A DNA stretch of 64,000 nucleotides, from positions 1,426,001-1,490,000 of the forward strand of contig NC_016476.1 of assembly GCF_000226095.1 (NCBI RefSeq), given 5' to 3'. A program made the position numbers and the translations under genes. Within the stretch, counting starts at the first letter, position 1; every line of letters begins with the position of its first letter. Below are positions 20,362-30,991 of the stretch, piece by piece. The notes below the pieces were generated by a model, which saw nothing but the letters and a program-made list of their open reading frames with translations, searched no databases and was not told the DNA's origin. The stretch is from Thermothelomyces thermophilus ATCC 42464. Its lineage: Eukaryota; Ascomycota; Sordariomycetes; Sordariales; Chaetomiaceae.

Positions 20362-22282
20362 GCTCGGTGTTTTTTTCCTCGGTGGTATGATACAATCTTT
20401 CGTGGTGGCGTGGTCAGCAGCAACAACAACACCCCCGCGTGTCGCGGCAACGGATGCAGCCTGATCATGTTTGTCCAGATTAAGTAATCGTATTGTATGT
20501 TTATTTTTTTGCATGTGTTCCGGGATGGGATGTTGACGAGTGGCTGAACTCTCCTGTCATCTCTCACTACCTAATTACCTACCTAAGCTGCTCTCGGCTA
20601 TCCCGTTTCTGATGTGTAATTAGGAGTGATATAGGAATATCAAGTCGAACTCAAGTATACATTGGCACCGGATCGAGCATCAAGGTAAAGCAACAATCTA
20701 CTACTGTGTAAGGTTCAAGGGCACCAGGACAATGCTCGGTTTGACTAATTATAGGTGTTGTAAGCACCATCCTTGCATAGTTGGCTTTCTGTTTTTAAGT
20801 GCTCTCATCCGCTCATCCTTAGCGTGCCCAGCCCGTTTTGGCATGCCATAGAAAGGGCGCCGATCTCAAGGCCTCGAACCGCGGCCCGTCCCACATGACA
20901 AAGCCCAGGAGCGACAAGAGCCCGTGGGTCGGTTGGCCTTCCCGCCTTGTGTTGGGGTCCCTCTCTCCCAAATGTCGTACGTGTATCTGCCGTCGAAGGT
21001 GTCCACCCAGGCGAGAGGCACGGCGGTGACGCAGCCGCCGTCGAAGCGGAGGTCGCAGGGGAACAGGAGGACCCCTTAGTGGTGTGCTGTGCCTCGCGAT
21101 CTTGTTCTGGTGGGAGAGCAGGCTCCGCTCCTCCTCGGCCCCGGCCACATCCGGCCTTCCCCCGCGGAAGCGCGCCACGTCATCGAGCACCCGCTGCCAC
21201 CCTTGCTCATCCGCCGCTCGTGGTGGACGGGAACCTCGTGCGAAGGAATATTACTACTGCGTAGAGGACAAAACGGATCGCTATCGCGATAAGCCGTAGT
21301 GCACTACGAAGTACTCGGTAATACTGTACGGAGTAAGTACATACATACACTACATACAGTACATGCCCACATACACTAGTGTCGGGAACACTCCGCAAGC
21401 ACTCCCTAGTACGGACGTAGAGGGGTTCCTCTACTGATTCAGGCAAGGTGCGGGCGTCGCCCTGGTAGGTGGGACTCGGATCCAGCCGAAGGCGCGCGAG
21501 TCAGCGAACTGCAAAAGACAAAGATGGCACCTCTCATTCAGCCTTCCTAACCTCATGGGACGGTTTCATGGGGCGCTTCAGCTAATTATTTTCCCTGAAA
21601 ACAGGCGTTCAAGCCCAGCGACAAGAGTCGACAAGGTTTTTTTTTGTCGTGGGTCACTTCTTTCTCGAAGCACTGCACGAGTTACCTCGAAGGAAATCCA
21701 ATTCCAGACAGAATATTACCTACGTTTGACCAACACCCAACACAGCCCAACACAGCGATAACAACAAAAAATAAGGTGAAGTAGTCTGTTTATTAGGCAT
21801 GTAATGATGTACAATACAGTACATACAGTATGTATGTATGTTCGTACCCACATTGCAGTTCTAAAAACCGCCATAGTGGTTGTTGAGGCACTGCGCCTCA
21901 AATCTCGATGCGGCTGGCCTTGCCGCCTAAGATTTTACGAGATTAGGTTAAACACCGGCACGCTAACAGATACGCTAGACAGGGCCAATGTAACCGTGGA
22001 ACACACGGCACGGAGGACCCAAACCACTCGCTCTAGCACGCTAACGAGGTACTCCGTAGTATTAATCCGTAGTGGGATCCTTCCGAAAACTCGGAAAATG
22101 CCCCTGAATCTCTCTGCCTACCCGGTACTCCTTGGCATCGCGACTGAATGAAAATGAGACGATCTTTGCTCAGTTTTCGGACGGTTGCACCCTTCCCCAT
22201 CGAGACAATACCTTACCTTATTATCTTCTCACCCCGAGCAAAGCTGGCCGTTTTCATCTCTCAATTCATTATTGCTGCCACC
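20362..22282. other. Intergenic, with a possible gene relic on the minus strand
   Basis: About 1.9 kb with no intact gene. It has several TAATTA words (20572, 20618, 20746, 21580) and motif-rich patches of TACGGAGTA and (ATAC)n at about 21300-21370, 21805-21850 and 22045-22075. A possible decayed coding block lies at 20950-21200 (separate entry). Confidence 0.55.
20950..21200 (-). pseudogene. Possible decayed coding fragment, family unknown
   Basis: On the minus strand, two adjacent frames read like protein: DDVARFRGGRPDVAGAEEE... and then FPCDLRFDGGCVTAVPLAWV followed by DTFDGRYTYDIWER. The composition is GC-rich compared with the flanks and the reading switches frame between the blocks. 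No complete gene can be built and I do not recognise the family. Confidence 0.3.
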
Positions 22283-23049
22283 ATGAGATTCTCGCTGTGG
22301 ACAACGTCGGCGCTGGCGGTCGCAGCCAGCGCGCAGAAGGAGGCACCGGCACGGCAGCAGATCAAGATTGACGCCGTCTTCCCCCGCAACGAGACGTACA
22401 GAGAAGCCCGGATATTCCCCATCATCTTTGCGGTTCAGAACATGACGGCCATCCGGGGGTCAAACGCCACCTTCGAGCTCTCTTGGGGCATCCAGCGGCT
22501 CAATGATGGCTATTCGCCCGCGGGAATCCTCCCTGACGAGGGCTCCTTCTTGCTGAGGCCGAACGACACCGAACCGGCCCGGGGCTCCGAGGACAAGAAC
22601 AAGTATATGTTCCAGTGGTACCTCTTCCGGTTGACGGACGAGGGCGGACATCTCCATTCGTGCGTCCCGCCCAAGGAGACCGATAGTCACAGTTCCGCAA
22701 ACGGACTTATGATCTTTCAAGCAAAATGGAACGCCTACCTTCGGTTCCACGGGCTGGAGGACGCCGATTACCTTCGCAAGGTTGCGACATCCCGGAGTGC
22801 CCCGAGTTCCTGACGCTGGTCGAGAACGCCACCAGCCCAGGCTGCCCCACCGTCCAGGAGGTCCAGGGAGCCCAGGGCAACCCTTGCGCCGTCAAGATCG
22901 ACCGGCCCGCCGTCACCAGGAACGCTGTCAGAAAAGACACGATGCTGAGGAGGTGGGGGCCCTTGACCTGGACGCGAAATGATACCCCAAGAGAGAGAGG
23001 GCTAGAGGAAGGGAACGCGGGAAGGCGGGAGAAAACGGTGGGAAAGTGA
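22283..23049 (+). CDS. Secreted DUF7136-type protein, probably frame-broken
   Basis: ATG at 22283 with a signal peptide (MRFSLWTTSALAVAASAQ). The start of the mature part, IDAVFPRNETYREARIFPII..FAVQN, is characteristic of small secreted fungal proteins of the DUF7136 type. N-glycosylation sites follow. This frame ends at 22813. The expected cysteine-bearing C-terminal part (CDIPECPEFLTLVENATSPG, then NPCAVKIDRPAV) continues in a different frame up to 23049. The switch lies near 22780, and I found no intron of acceptable length that joins them. Either the gene carries a one-base indel or the assembly does. Function of the family is unknown; it is presumed extracellular. Confidence 0.55.
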
Positions 23050-23860
23050 TGTCAGCGAGACACTATTGTGCCCATTATTTACAGCATCGACGCATGATCC
23101 ATTTTGGTGAGGATTAATTACGTGCTATGACTTAAAATAAGTTGTTTGTTATTTCCGGACCTATCTCCAGCTGAGCCAGGGCGTTTGGGGATCTGCAAAG
23201 TGTTTAAGAGTGGACCGATGGAATCATACAGAGGATTATTAAGTCTTCGCGATTGTAATATTTGTTGTTGATTAATCAAACAGTCTCCTCGAGGGAAACG
23301 TCACTCCGACAATTGGGTGATTGGCCGTGTTCGGCATTGTGTCTGACTATACGAGCCAGCAACCGGTTTTGGTTGTTTCACGACCGGGATTGGCCAATTG
23401 CTGGGCTGTTTGACAGGTATAGGGCAACGCGTCCTGCAGCCACAGGGCTCCCCCGCCTGCCAAGTTTACATGTCAGCCATGTCGAGGAAACACCCGGGAT
23501 GGGGCGGGTAATGTCAAGAGGACGCGTCTAGACCCCGGTACGACGGAGAGACATGACGGAGAGACATGTACGTGTCCGCTACACTATAGAAATATATACG
23601 TACATACATACGTATATATATATATGTAAGGCGTTATTCAACGAGCAAACACGTCCATCCGACCCTGTAAAGCGCCCTCCTTCGCGCCTCGCCCAACTCC
23701 CCATCACCCTCTTTCTCTCACTCTTTCTCTCACTCTTTTTCTCGTCCTTTTTTTCACACACCCTCTCTCGACAGTCAGTCTGTCAGTCAGTCACGCACCC
23801 GACTTTTAGACAGACAAACCACCCACACGCCTAATACCACACAACACCCACACCCTCGAC
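23050..23860. other. Intergenic, promoter of the GPI-protein gene
   Basis: No gene supported. It contains TAATTA near 23114, a TA/ATAC-rich patch at 23590-23630 and CT-rich pyrimidine tracts at 23700-23770, typical of a fungal 5' region. Confidence 0.6.
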
Positions 23861-24931
23861 ATGCACAGCAGCAGCAGGATCGCCACCATCACAACACTGC
23901 TGGGTGCCCTGACGGGCGCGGCCCTCGCGCTCGTCCAGCCGGGGCAGCAGCAGCCACAGCCGCAGCCGCCGGCAGTGACGCCACCGGCGGTGCTGCATCC
24001 GGCGGCGGCTCGCTTTCTCCGGCTCGACGACCGCGACGGCTTGTCCGACCTGGTGAGCGATGAGTTTTCGAGCCTGCGCGGGGACGTCTCCGACGTGCCC
24101 GGCGACGTGAGCTCCCACATCTCGGAGGTCACGCGGGCGCTGAGCACCATCAGCACGGGCGACGTGGCCAAGTCGTCGACCTGCTGGCAGCTGTACAACT
24201 CGTTCGCCCAGTCGGTCGGCCAGCCGCAGCCGCCCGAGACCAACACGGCGCTGGCCTCCTGGCTGGCCTCGTCCGTCCTCCACGTCGGCGGCGTCCTGGC
24301 CGGCAACGACCGCGACGGCGACCTGCTCACCGCCACCGAGCTCATCCAGAGCTCCCTCACCACCGAGTGCGACCCCAGCCTCACCGCCACCGTCACCCCG
24401 CCCGCCTCCCTCAGCTCCGCCTGGTCGACCTGGAAGGAACACTCGAGCGCCTGGATCGCCCAGGCCGTCCCGGCCGCCCACAGCATCGCCGACCGCTGCG
24501 GCGGCGTCGTCGGCGCCCAGGTCCAGATGCTCATCGTCACCGACTCCGAGTCCTGCACTAAGGCCGTCCTCGATCTCGTCCACGCCGTCCACGGCGGCGG
24601 CGGCAACGACGGTGATCACGGCCACACCAGTGGCGGCGGTGGCTCGCACACCACCAGCGCTTCCGAGGCGAGCACCACCTCGTCCGTCTCGCCCTCGCTC
24701 ACGAGCGGCGCGAGCGAGCCCTACGTCTCGCCCACCGGCGGTGCCGGCGGCGGCGGCGGCGGCGACGACGACGGCAACGGAGGCTCGGAGGAGGAGCAAC
24801 CCACCGGAACGGCTGACTCCGGCCGCACGACCGGCCTGCCCACCGCCGGCGCGCCCAAGGAGACCGGGTTGGCTGTGTTCATGGTGGCCGCCGCTGCGGC
24901 GGTTGCTGGCGCCGTTGTTGTCGGCCTGTAA
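23861..24931 (+). CDS. Secreted GPI-anchored protein of unknown function
   Basis: A single exon of 356 residues. The N-terminal signal peptide contains IATITTLLGALTGAALAL. A Pro/Gln-rich spacer follows, then a folded region (about 45-245) with few cysteines (TCWQLYN, TTECDPSL, DRCGGVV, SESCTKAV) that could form two disulfides. A Gly/Ser/Thr-rich stalk (about 245-325) comes next, and the end GAPKETGLAVFMVAAAAAVA is a GPI-attachment signal (small residues then a hydrophobic tail). The segment NDRDGDLL near residue 150 resembles a calcium-binding loop, but one loop is weak evidence. It is probably displayed at the cell wall or plasma membrane. I do not recognise the core family. Confidence 0.8.
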   Translation: MHSSSRIATITTLLGALTGAALALVQPGQQQPQPQPPAVTPPAVLHPAAARFLRLDDRDGLSDLVSDEFSSLRGDVSDVPGDVSSHISEVTRALSTISTGDVAKSSTCWQLYNSFAQSVGQPQPPETNTALASWLASSVLHVGGVLAGNDRDGDLLTATELIQSSLTTECDPSLTATVTPPASLSSAWSTWKEHSSAWIAQAVPAAHSIADRCGGVVGAQVQMLIVTDSESCTKAVLDLVHAVHGGGGNDGDHGHTSGGGGSHTTSASEASTTSSVSPSLTSGASEPYVSPTGGAGGGGGGDDDGNGGSEEEQPTGTADSGRTTGLPTAGAPKETGLAVFMVAAAAAVAGAVVVGL

Positions 24932-25439
24932 AACAGAGGGCAAAGTGAAAAGTTTAGCAACGAAGGCCGAGTGCGGGATATGCCTGGGCCTGGGCTTTTT
25001 TTTCCCAGCAGGATGAATGCGTGGACAGAAGAAGATGCTGCAGTTCTCGTGTTTGATGGAAGCATGGTAGTCTAGCAGTAGTTCCCAAGTCTCTGTTCGT
25101 CCTTGTCGCCACGTTTTGGCTGCAATCCTTGTCAGGGCGTTAAATCCGAGTGATGCGATTATATGCCGAGACAATCTCGCGTATAATAATTAGTTAATCA
25201 ACCAAGTATCTGCTCTGTTTCAGTGCGGGATCATGACCGGTTTATGACGAGCTGTGTCTTTGTCTTCCGGTTGATCCTACGTAATAATTACTCCTTAGTG
25301 TCAGAATACCCATACTTAAGGTGCAATTGCTGGCGGGCAATTGCGGCGGGCAATTGCGGCGTCCCTTTTGCTTTTCGACACTTAGGACAAGCAAGAGAGC
25401 TCGAAAGAGAACCAAGTGTCAGAAGCGTCTTACACCAAG
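24932..25439. other. Intergenic
   Basis: 3' flank of the GPI gene and flank of the NLR relic, with TAATTA words near 25185 and 25282. No gene seen. Confidence 0.6.
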
Positions 25440-27170
25440 GCATTAATATGAGACAGACAATGCAGCTACGCGGTAGGACTGCTGTCTGCGAACCGAAGAA
25501 ACAAGATGCGGCCGGAAGCACAGCCGATGGCTGTCAAGGTCCCAGATAATTATTGCTGCAGATGATGGCCGATACTCGGGTGGCAGCCTCAGTCGCTCCT
25601 CTCCTTGACGTGTGATCCAAGGGCCGAATGTATCGAAGTCAACCGCCGATGCGAGCTTGGTCGCATCGTGCGACCAGGCAATCGAGTAGACAGCGCGGGT
25701 ATGGCCCTCGAGCGTTTGTAGGCAAGTCCAGTTACGCGGCATGACCGGTTTTTGGAAGATCCATCGAGGCTCTTCGCATCTGAATTGCGTCCTTGTTAAT
25801 CATACTACCGGAGGGACCGAATACTAGTGCCGAAGCATATTATGTCTGCAGCGGGGCGTTTTCGATTGCCCACTTGTAGTAATTAGAGGACAAATCGACA
25901 TGCACCTCGGACTCGGTCGATGAGGAGTGGCGCCCCTGTTGCTATCCCCTAATAGAACGTTAGCGTGTGGCTTCGTTAATTAGATGGTGTAGCGGAACGC
26001 TCACCTCGACCGATTTCTCGAGGGCCAGCATCAAAGCAACCCCGTCCGAGATGCTCCGTAGGAGACTCGGGGCCTCGGTCAGTTGCGGCTGGATATCAGC
26101 CACTTTACATTTTGGCATTCTGACGATTTTTTTTGCTATAAGCCCGAGAAGCCGGTCGGGGTCCCCGGTACACTCGTCAAGCGCGTCGTTGATGATGTAG
26201 CTTCTCTGTGAGGGGTCGCCTTTGAGGTCGTCAAGGATGCTGGTGAAGATCTTCGATAGCGCCACCAATGCGTTAATTACGACCTCTGAAGCGGAAGGAA
26301 AAGAGAGACGCCGGCCATCACGATGGATGCGTAAGGGAGATCCCTGACGGCAGACCTGACGACCTCTTCGGCCCATTTCACGATGCCGGCGATGTTGGCT
26401 ACAACGTCTTGCAGGACAATTTTATGCCCCAGCAGCGTCGTGCTGATCTGTTGTTGATTCATGTGCTCTAGGCCAAGCTCGGCTATCCTTTCCAGCTGCT
26501 TTTAGCGCGTAATAGGGTCTCGAGGAAAGTAAATTATGGTCTTGCCGACATCTTCCTCGCTTGTTCGCTGCAGCGTATGCGTCTGGGCTGCATCGCCTTG
26601 TGTCAGCATTCAGATAGAGCAACCACTTGGGGGTCCAAGACTTACCCTTAGCGAGGGCCTCGGACAAGAGATTCTCATACTCAGCAATCTGTTCGGGCTT
26701 TTCAAGCCGTAAAGCATCATAATTATGCCTTATCCCAGAGGGAGCCGCCCGCTAGCTCCCTCGTATCTGCAGCTCGAACACCTGCTGCCGCCCGAGAGCT
26801 CTCTGATTCCCCGTCGCCACGTTCGGTTCCAGAAACGGGCGATGACGTGTCCAGAAGGGCAGGCAGAGATGCCGGGTGAAGGGGAGCCGATGCATCAGTT
26901 CGCGGTCGGAGGGCCGGAAGGAGTCGTCGGAGTTGACGAGACAGAATGCTCAGGATCGTGGATAACGTGGACTGGAGCTTGTCAGTATTAAGCAGAACAA
27001 ATGGTCATGTCAGTGTCTCATACCTTGGGGATGAGCCTGCTAAAGAGCTCGGTGCCGTGGTCTGAGGAGAGGCATCTCGTCTTGTTCTCTTGGATAATTA
27101 GTTTCTCCCAGGCGCGGTTAGCAGCTGTTTCGACGGCCTCGTTCTGGATTCGAATTTATCTCCGGCCATA
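25440..27170 (-). pseudogene. Decayed NLR (NACHT-WD40, HET-E-like) gene
   Basis: Read right to left, pieces appear in canonical NLR order. N-terminal (NACHT_N-type) blocks are NRAWEKLIIQENKTRCLSSD (about 27100), YDALRLEKPEQIAEYENLLS (about 26700, then a GTAAGT donor) and VRDLPYASIVMAGVSLFLPL (about 26300). A NACHT piece with YIINDALDEC (about 26170; Walker-B-like) follows. The linker IENAPLQ..YASALVFGPSG (about 25850) and one WD40 unit CLQTLEGHTRAVYSIAWSHD (about 25720) end the series. The P-loop part of NACHT is missing and the frame breaks many times. Family knowledge: intact members are STAND-type immune or incompatibility receptors. Several breaks coincide with TAATTA-like words. The WD40 array is cut to about one repeat. 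It is non-functional. Confidence 0.82.
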
Positions 27171-28714
27171 GCTCCCGTAAAAAAAAATTTCAAGCTTTTA
27201 ACTCCTATAGGGACTAACTTCTTTATTGCTGGGGAAGCTGGCGACTTGCGTTAGATATTTTGTATCCAAAACGTGAGGGACGCGCGAAAGGTTGAAGAGT
27301 CTGAACCCTGGCAGCAGCGCACAGCCCAGATTATTGCCTTCTTTTCACGCTTCATTCTACCCTATTTAATGCTGCGCTTAGAGCTTCCATCCAAAATCAA
27401 GAAATAACCTGCCACATTTTCTTTTTTTTTTTTTTTTTTTGGATTTCCTCAGGGCAACTGGCAATCTTTTCTACCAATTGAAAGTGTCAAGTTGAGGTGG
27501 ACGAGCCCCAGATCTTCGGTCTGCAGCTTGAGAACGAGACAGGCGTGATGACCGTGGTACCTGCGGGAAGTTGATAACCTCTATTGCTCTAATACATGGC
27601 ACTGCAGGAGACATCAAGCTGAGACATCAAAGGCATCCCGTCTCCTGTCTCCGGGGAAGAGAGAGGAGGGAAGTCGCCAGGTGTGAACTTTGTCGTTCGT
27701 TGTTCAGCCTCGGCAACGCCTTACTACTGTGTATGGCTGTCACGGTGACCAAGGGAGTGCGGAATAAATGGTGTGACTGTCTGCGCGCAGCCACAGTCGC
27801 CTCGAGAGGCAGTGGGGGTAGGAAAAAGTTTTGTGTGATGATTGGTTACCTCTGGCTTGGATTGGCGGTTTCAGACGGTGCTGCTCTGCTGTGCCCACAA
27901 GAACAACACCCCTGTCATTACTATGTACGGATCCGTACTCCGTAGATGGTAGACCCAAGCACACGGTCCACGTTGCGTTCTTTTTGGTCCACACAGTACT
28001 CCGTACACGTGTGCTTAGGCCAAAAGCATGCCTAAAAAGGACAAAAATCTTGGGACCGAGTTTGCTTAGCGATTTTAAATCTCCTGTGTGAAGAAGATGA
28101 GTATTTGCTTCCCGTGCATATGGCATGCACAGCCCAGCGACTGCTGGGATCAGTCTTGCAGAAGGGCTCGCACTGCGGTGAAGTTGAAGCTGCGGCTGAG
28201 CAAGGTTACTGTCCATCTATGCCCAATCCAGTATAACCAAGATTGCCGATTGGCTGTGCAGGCCAATTAGAGGGCCATCTGCCCCCCCTGCGAGTGGGTG
28301 CCACGGGAGAATGCTACCCGACCGCCAGAGTAAGCAGCAGCAGCTTCTCGCATTGCAAGCCCCAGACAGAAATAGGTTAAGGTTATTGGGGCAGCGTTTC
28401 ACGCAGATCCAAGGACCAGGCTGGAACGTTGGGAACAAGCGCGATCGTGTGAGGCGTTGAGAGGGTTGGAGGGCGCGGAGATGCGGATGACTGGAACGAG
28501 TATTAAGAGAAATCGTCCCCGACAAAAAGCGGGACTACGTTGTTCAACACTTTAGTTCGCTTTTCTGACTCTTGCTTAATCTTGGTCGTGTCTCTTCGGA
28601 GTCTTCGTCCTCTTTTTGCCGGCCTTTTTTTTTTTTTTTTCGTCACCACCAGATCACTCGTTTTCTGTTTCGCTCGCTTCCTCTCGACGAAAGGGAAGAG
28701 AAGAAGCAAACAAA
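27171..28714. other. Intergenic between the NLR relic and the zinc-ribbon gene
   Basis: About 1.5 kb. It contains a 20-T run at 27421-27441, two ACTCCGTA-type words near 27935 and 28000, and a 16-T run at 28624-28640 in the promoter of the next gene. Open frames are short and unsupported. Confidence 0.55.
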
Positions 28715-29284
28715 ATGTCGTACGAAATGTCGAATACGCAGAACATGACCTACCCGTACCCTCCACCGGCTACCGCCGTGGCTGTTCCGCAGCCAAAGAG
28801 CCGGTTTTCGAAATGGTGGCCCCTCGGTTTCTTCATCGCCGCCATCCTCCTCATCATCATCGGCGGAGCGCTGGTGGGCGCGTGGACCGCCAACGCCGAC
28901 TGCTCGTACGACGACTATTACTACTCGTGCGACCACAATACGGGCATGCTCTGGGGCGCCGTCGCCTGCTTCGTCATCGGCGGTCTCCTCAAGCTGACCG
29001 CATGGATCCTGCTCATCGTGTGGTGCGTCAAGCGCAGCACCCGCGTGCCGACGTCCGTCTCGTACAGCTACCAGCCCTTGAACTACGCCGGGCCCGTGCC
29101 CACCGCCGCCCCTGCCCCGCCCGCTCCGCTGTACCAGAGCGGCGCCCCCTACCAGAACGCCCCGCCCTACCAGAGCGCCGGCGCGCCCCCGGCTCCGCAG
29201 CAAAAGGACGCGGTGCGGTATTGCGCCCAGTGCGGCTCCGGCACCACCTCGCCGTACTGCCCTCAGTGTGGTGTCAAGGTGTAA
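28715..29284 (+). CDS. Two-span membrane protein with C-terminal zinc ribbon
   Basis: A single exon of 189 residues; the ATG at 28715 has a good AACAAAATG context, and longer upstream reading lacks one. Residues 1-33 are Pro/Tyr-rich. Membrane segments lie at about 37-58 (LGFFIAAILLIIIGGALVGA) and 83-108 (GAVACFVIGGLLKLTAWILL), separated by a short loop with two Cys. A Pro/Ala/Tyr-rich linker follows, and the C terminus carries a CxxC...CxxC zinc ribbon (YCAQCGSG...YCPQCGVKV). Ribbon-tailed small membrane proteins of this kind are seen in fungi but have no agreed function. The ribbon probably faces the cytosol if both termini are inside. Confidence 0.8.
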   Translation: MSYEMSNTQNMTYPYPPPATAVAVPQPKSRFSKWWPLGFFIAAILLIIIGGALVGAWTANADCSYDDYYYSCDHNTGMLWGAVACFVIGGLLKLTAWILLIVWCVKRSTRVPTSVSYSYQPLNYAGPVPTAAPAPPAPLYQSGAPYQNAPPYQSAGAPPAPQQKDAVRYCAQCGSGTTSPYCPQCGVKV

Positions 29285-30209
29285 GGAGGAGGGGAGTGAC
29301 GTGGCGCATCGATCCGATCGGTGGTTCCGGCATAATTAGAACCCGACGGGGAATGTTCGAGAATGCAATGCCGATGCCTCGGCGCTTGAGATCCGTCGCA
29401 CGCACACCCGACACTCGTCGTGTGTAGTGGAGGGCAGTCTGCGCGTCAGCATGGCACGACTTGTCTCAGTGGGGTTTTACACAGTTTCCATGGCTGATTG
29501 ACAATGGCGGTTGTTGGGTTTAATCTTTATAGAGGGTTGTTATTGCTGTCATACGTCGGTTGAAGGGTGGTTGCGGACACGATACCTGGAGAAGACTGGA
29601 ATTGAGCGGTCCTGAAATTGGGTCGATGGGTTTGCATCTCATGCATATTCTTTTCTGGTTCGCTGACGGGTATGTATGTCTGTGGAGGACTATGGTTAGC
29701 GAGGTTTTCTTTTTCTTCTTGCACTTTTTGCAAAATACCCCTTGAACTCGGGTTGTTTTATTTGGTGCAACATTCCCGGCGATGATGCAGGTGACTTTGC
29801 AGGCTGGAGTTTGCAATTAGCGAATCTGCCCTACATACATATGTACATACATGCACAGAACCCAGTACGCGTACGGAGTACTCTCTCCGCTGCACACAAT
29901 ATACGCGGGCTGCGGGGCGCTCAGCTGCCCCGCCCCTCCATGCGAGCGTGACGCAACCGTGTCCATGGTAATGGATTGGAGGGTTCTCATTCAGCGAGGA
30001 TGAGAGATCATCTGCACGCACACAAGAAAACAACCAGGAGCTTGCCTGAGCCTGAATTTTTCATCACGCAAACCCCCCCGCGTAATGCGCTGACACATAC
30101 GGAGTGAGTGATCAAGATCGTTTTGATCACTTCGCTCGCACGTTCACTCGATCTCATCTCAAAGCATTCCGGCGTCCCGAGATCACTGCAACATCGCATC
30201 GCCAATACC
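29285..30209. other. Intergenic
   Basis: 3' flank of the zinc-ribbon gene and promoter of the ankyrin gene. It has a TACGGAGTA word at about 29873 and TACGGAGT near 30098. No gene supported. Confidence 0.6.
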
Positions 30210-30991
30210 ATGTACGTGTAAAAAAAAAAAAGTAGACCCATCATGCCGATCTTCTCTTTTCACCAAAAATTGACGCTTTGAATGTTAATTACGCCAGGAT
30301 CGATCCGGCCATCCGCATCCGCCGGGCCATCCACGCCAACGACGCGATGCTCGTGCGGCGCATCCTCAAGTCGCACCCCCACCTCCTCCACAACCCGGAC
30401 CACTCGCCGGCGGGCAACGCCAACTCGAACCTGCACCTGGCCGCGTCGCTCGGCCACCTAGCCATCTGCGAGCTCCTGGTCGAGCTCGGCCACGAGGCCG
30501 AAGGGCCCGCCCTCAACGACGACCACCAGACGGCGCTGATGCTGGCGGCCGCGGGCAAGCACACGGACGTGGTCTTCTTCCTCTGCAAGCACGACCCGGG
30601 CTCGATCCTGCGCCAGGACGTGCGGGGCCGCGACGCCATCATGGAGGCCAGCCTGTCCGGGGACGACACGGCCCTGCAGATCCTGCTGACCTACGCCCCC
30701 GGGGGCGCCGCCGCCGCGCTCGCCCGGGCCGACGTCGACGGCAACACGGCCCTGCACTACGCCAGCAGCACCGGCAACGTCACCATCCTGCGCACCCTCC
30801 TCGCCGCCGGCGCCGACCCGGCCCGCAAGAACGCCTGGGACTGGACGGCCGAGGCCTACAGCGCCACCGTCCAGACCGAGGTCTACTTCCGCAGCCTGGT
30901 CGACGAGAAGGACAACCGGAAGGAGGGTGTCAAGCGCGAGGGCAAAGTGGTCAAGCCGGCGGCGACATGGTGGGGCGGCGGCTGGAATTGA
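30210..30991 (+). CDS. Ankyrin-repeat protein, start codon apparently split by an intron
   Basis: The main exon (30298-30991) encodes about 230 residues beginning IDPAIRIRRAIHANDAMLVR, followed by ankyrin units: NSNLHLAASLGHLAICELLV, DDHQTALMLAAAGKHTDVVF, GRDAIMEASLSGDDTALQIL and GNTALHYASSTGNVTILRTL. The tail is basic and ends WWGGGWN. The open frame has no ATG of its own near this start; upstream in-frame codons begin with TTG. An intron 30212-30297 with a GTACGT donor and GCCAG acceptor would join AT (30210-30211) to G (30298), making ATG ATC GAT in the correct frame. Homologous fungal proteins also begin close to RIDPAIRIRRAI. The role is unknown; ankyrin stacks bind proteins. Confidence 0.75.

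Noticed and set aside
23580-23640. TA/ATAC-rich patch considered as an origin or telomere-like element
   Set aside because: Simple sequence only; no telomere repeat and no defined fungal origin consensus.
27571-27945. 124-residue plus-strand frame
   Set aside because: Cys/Arg-rich random-looking composition, no domain, no splice support.
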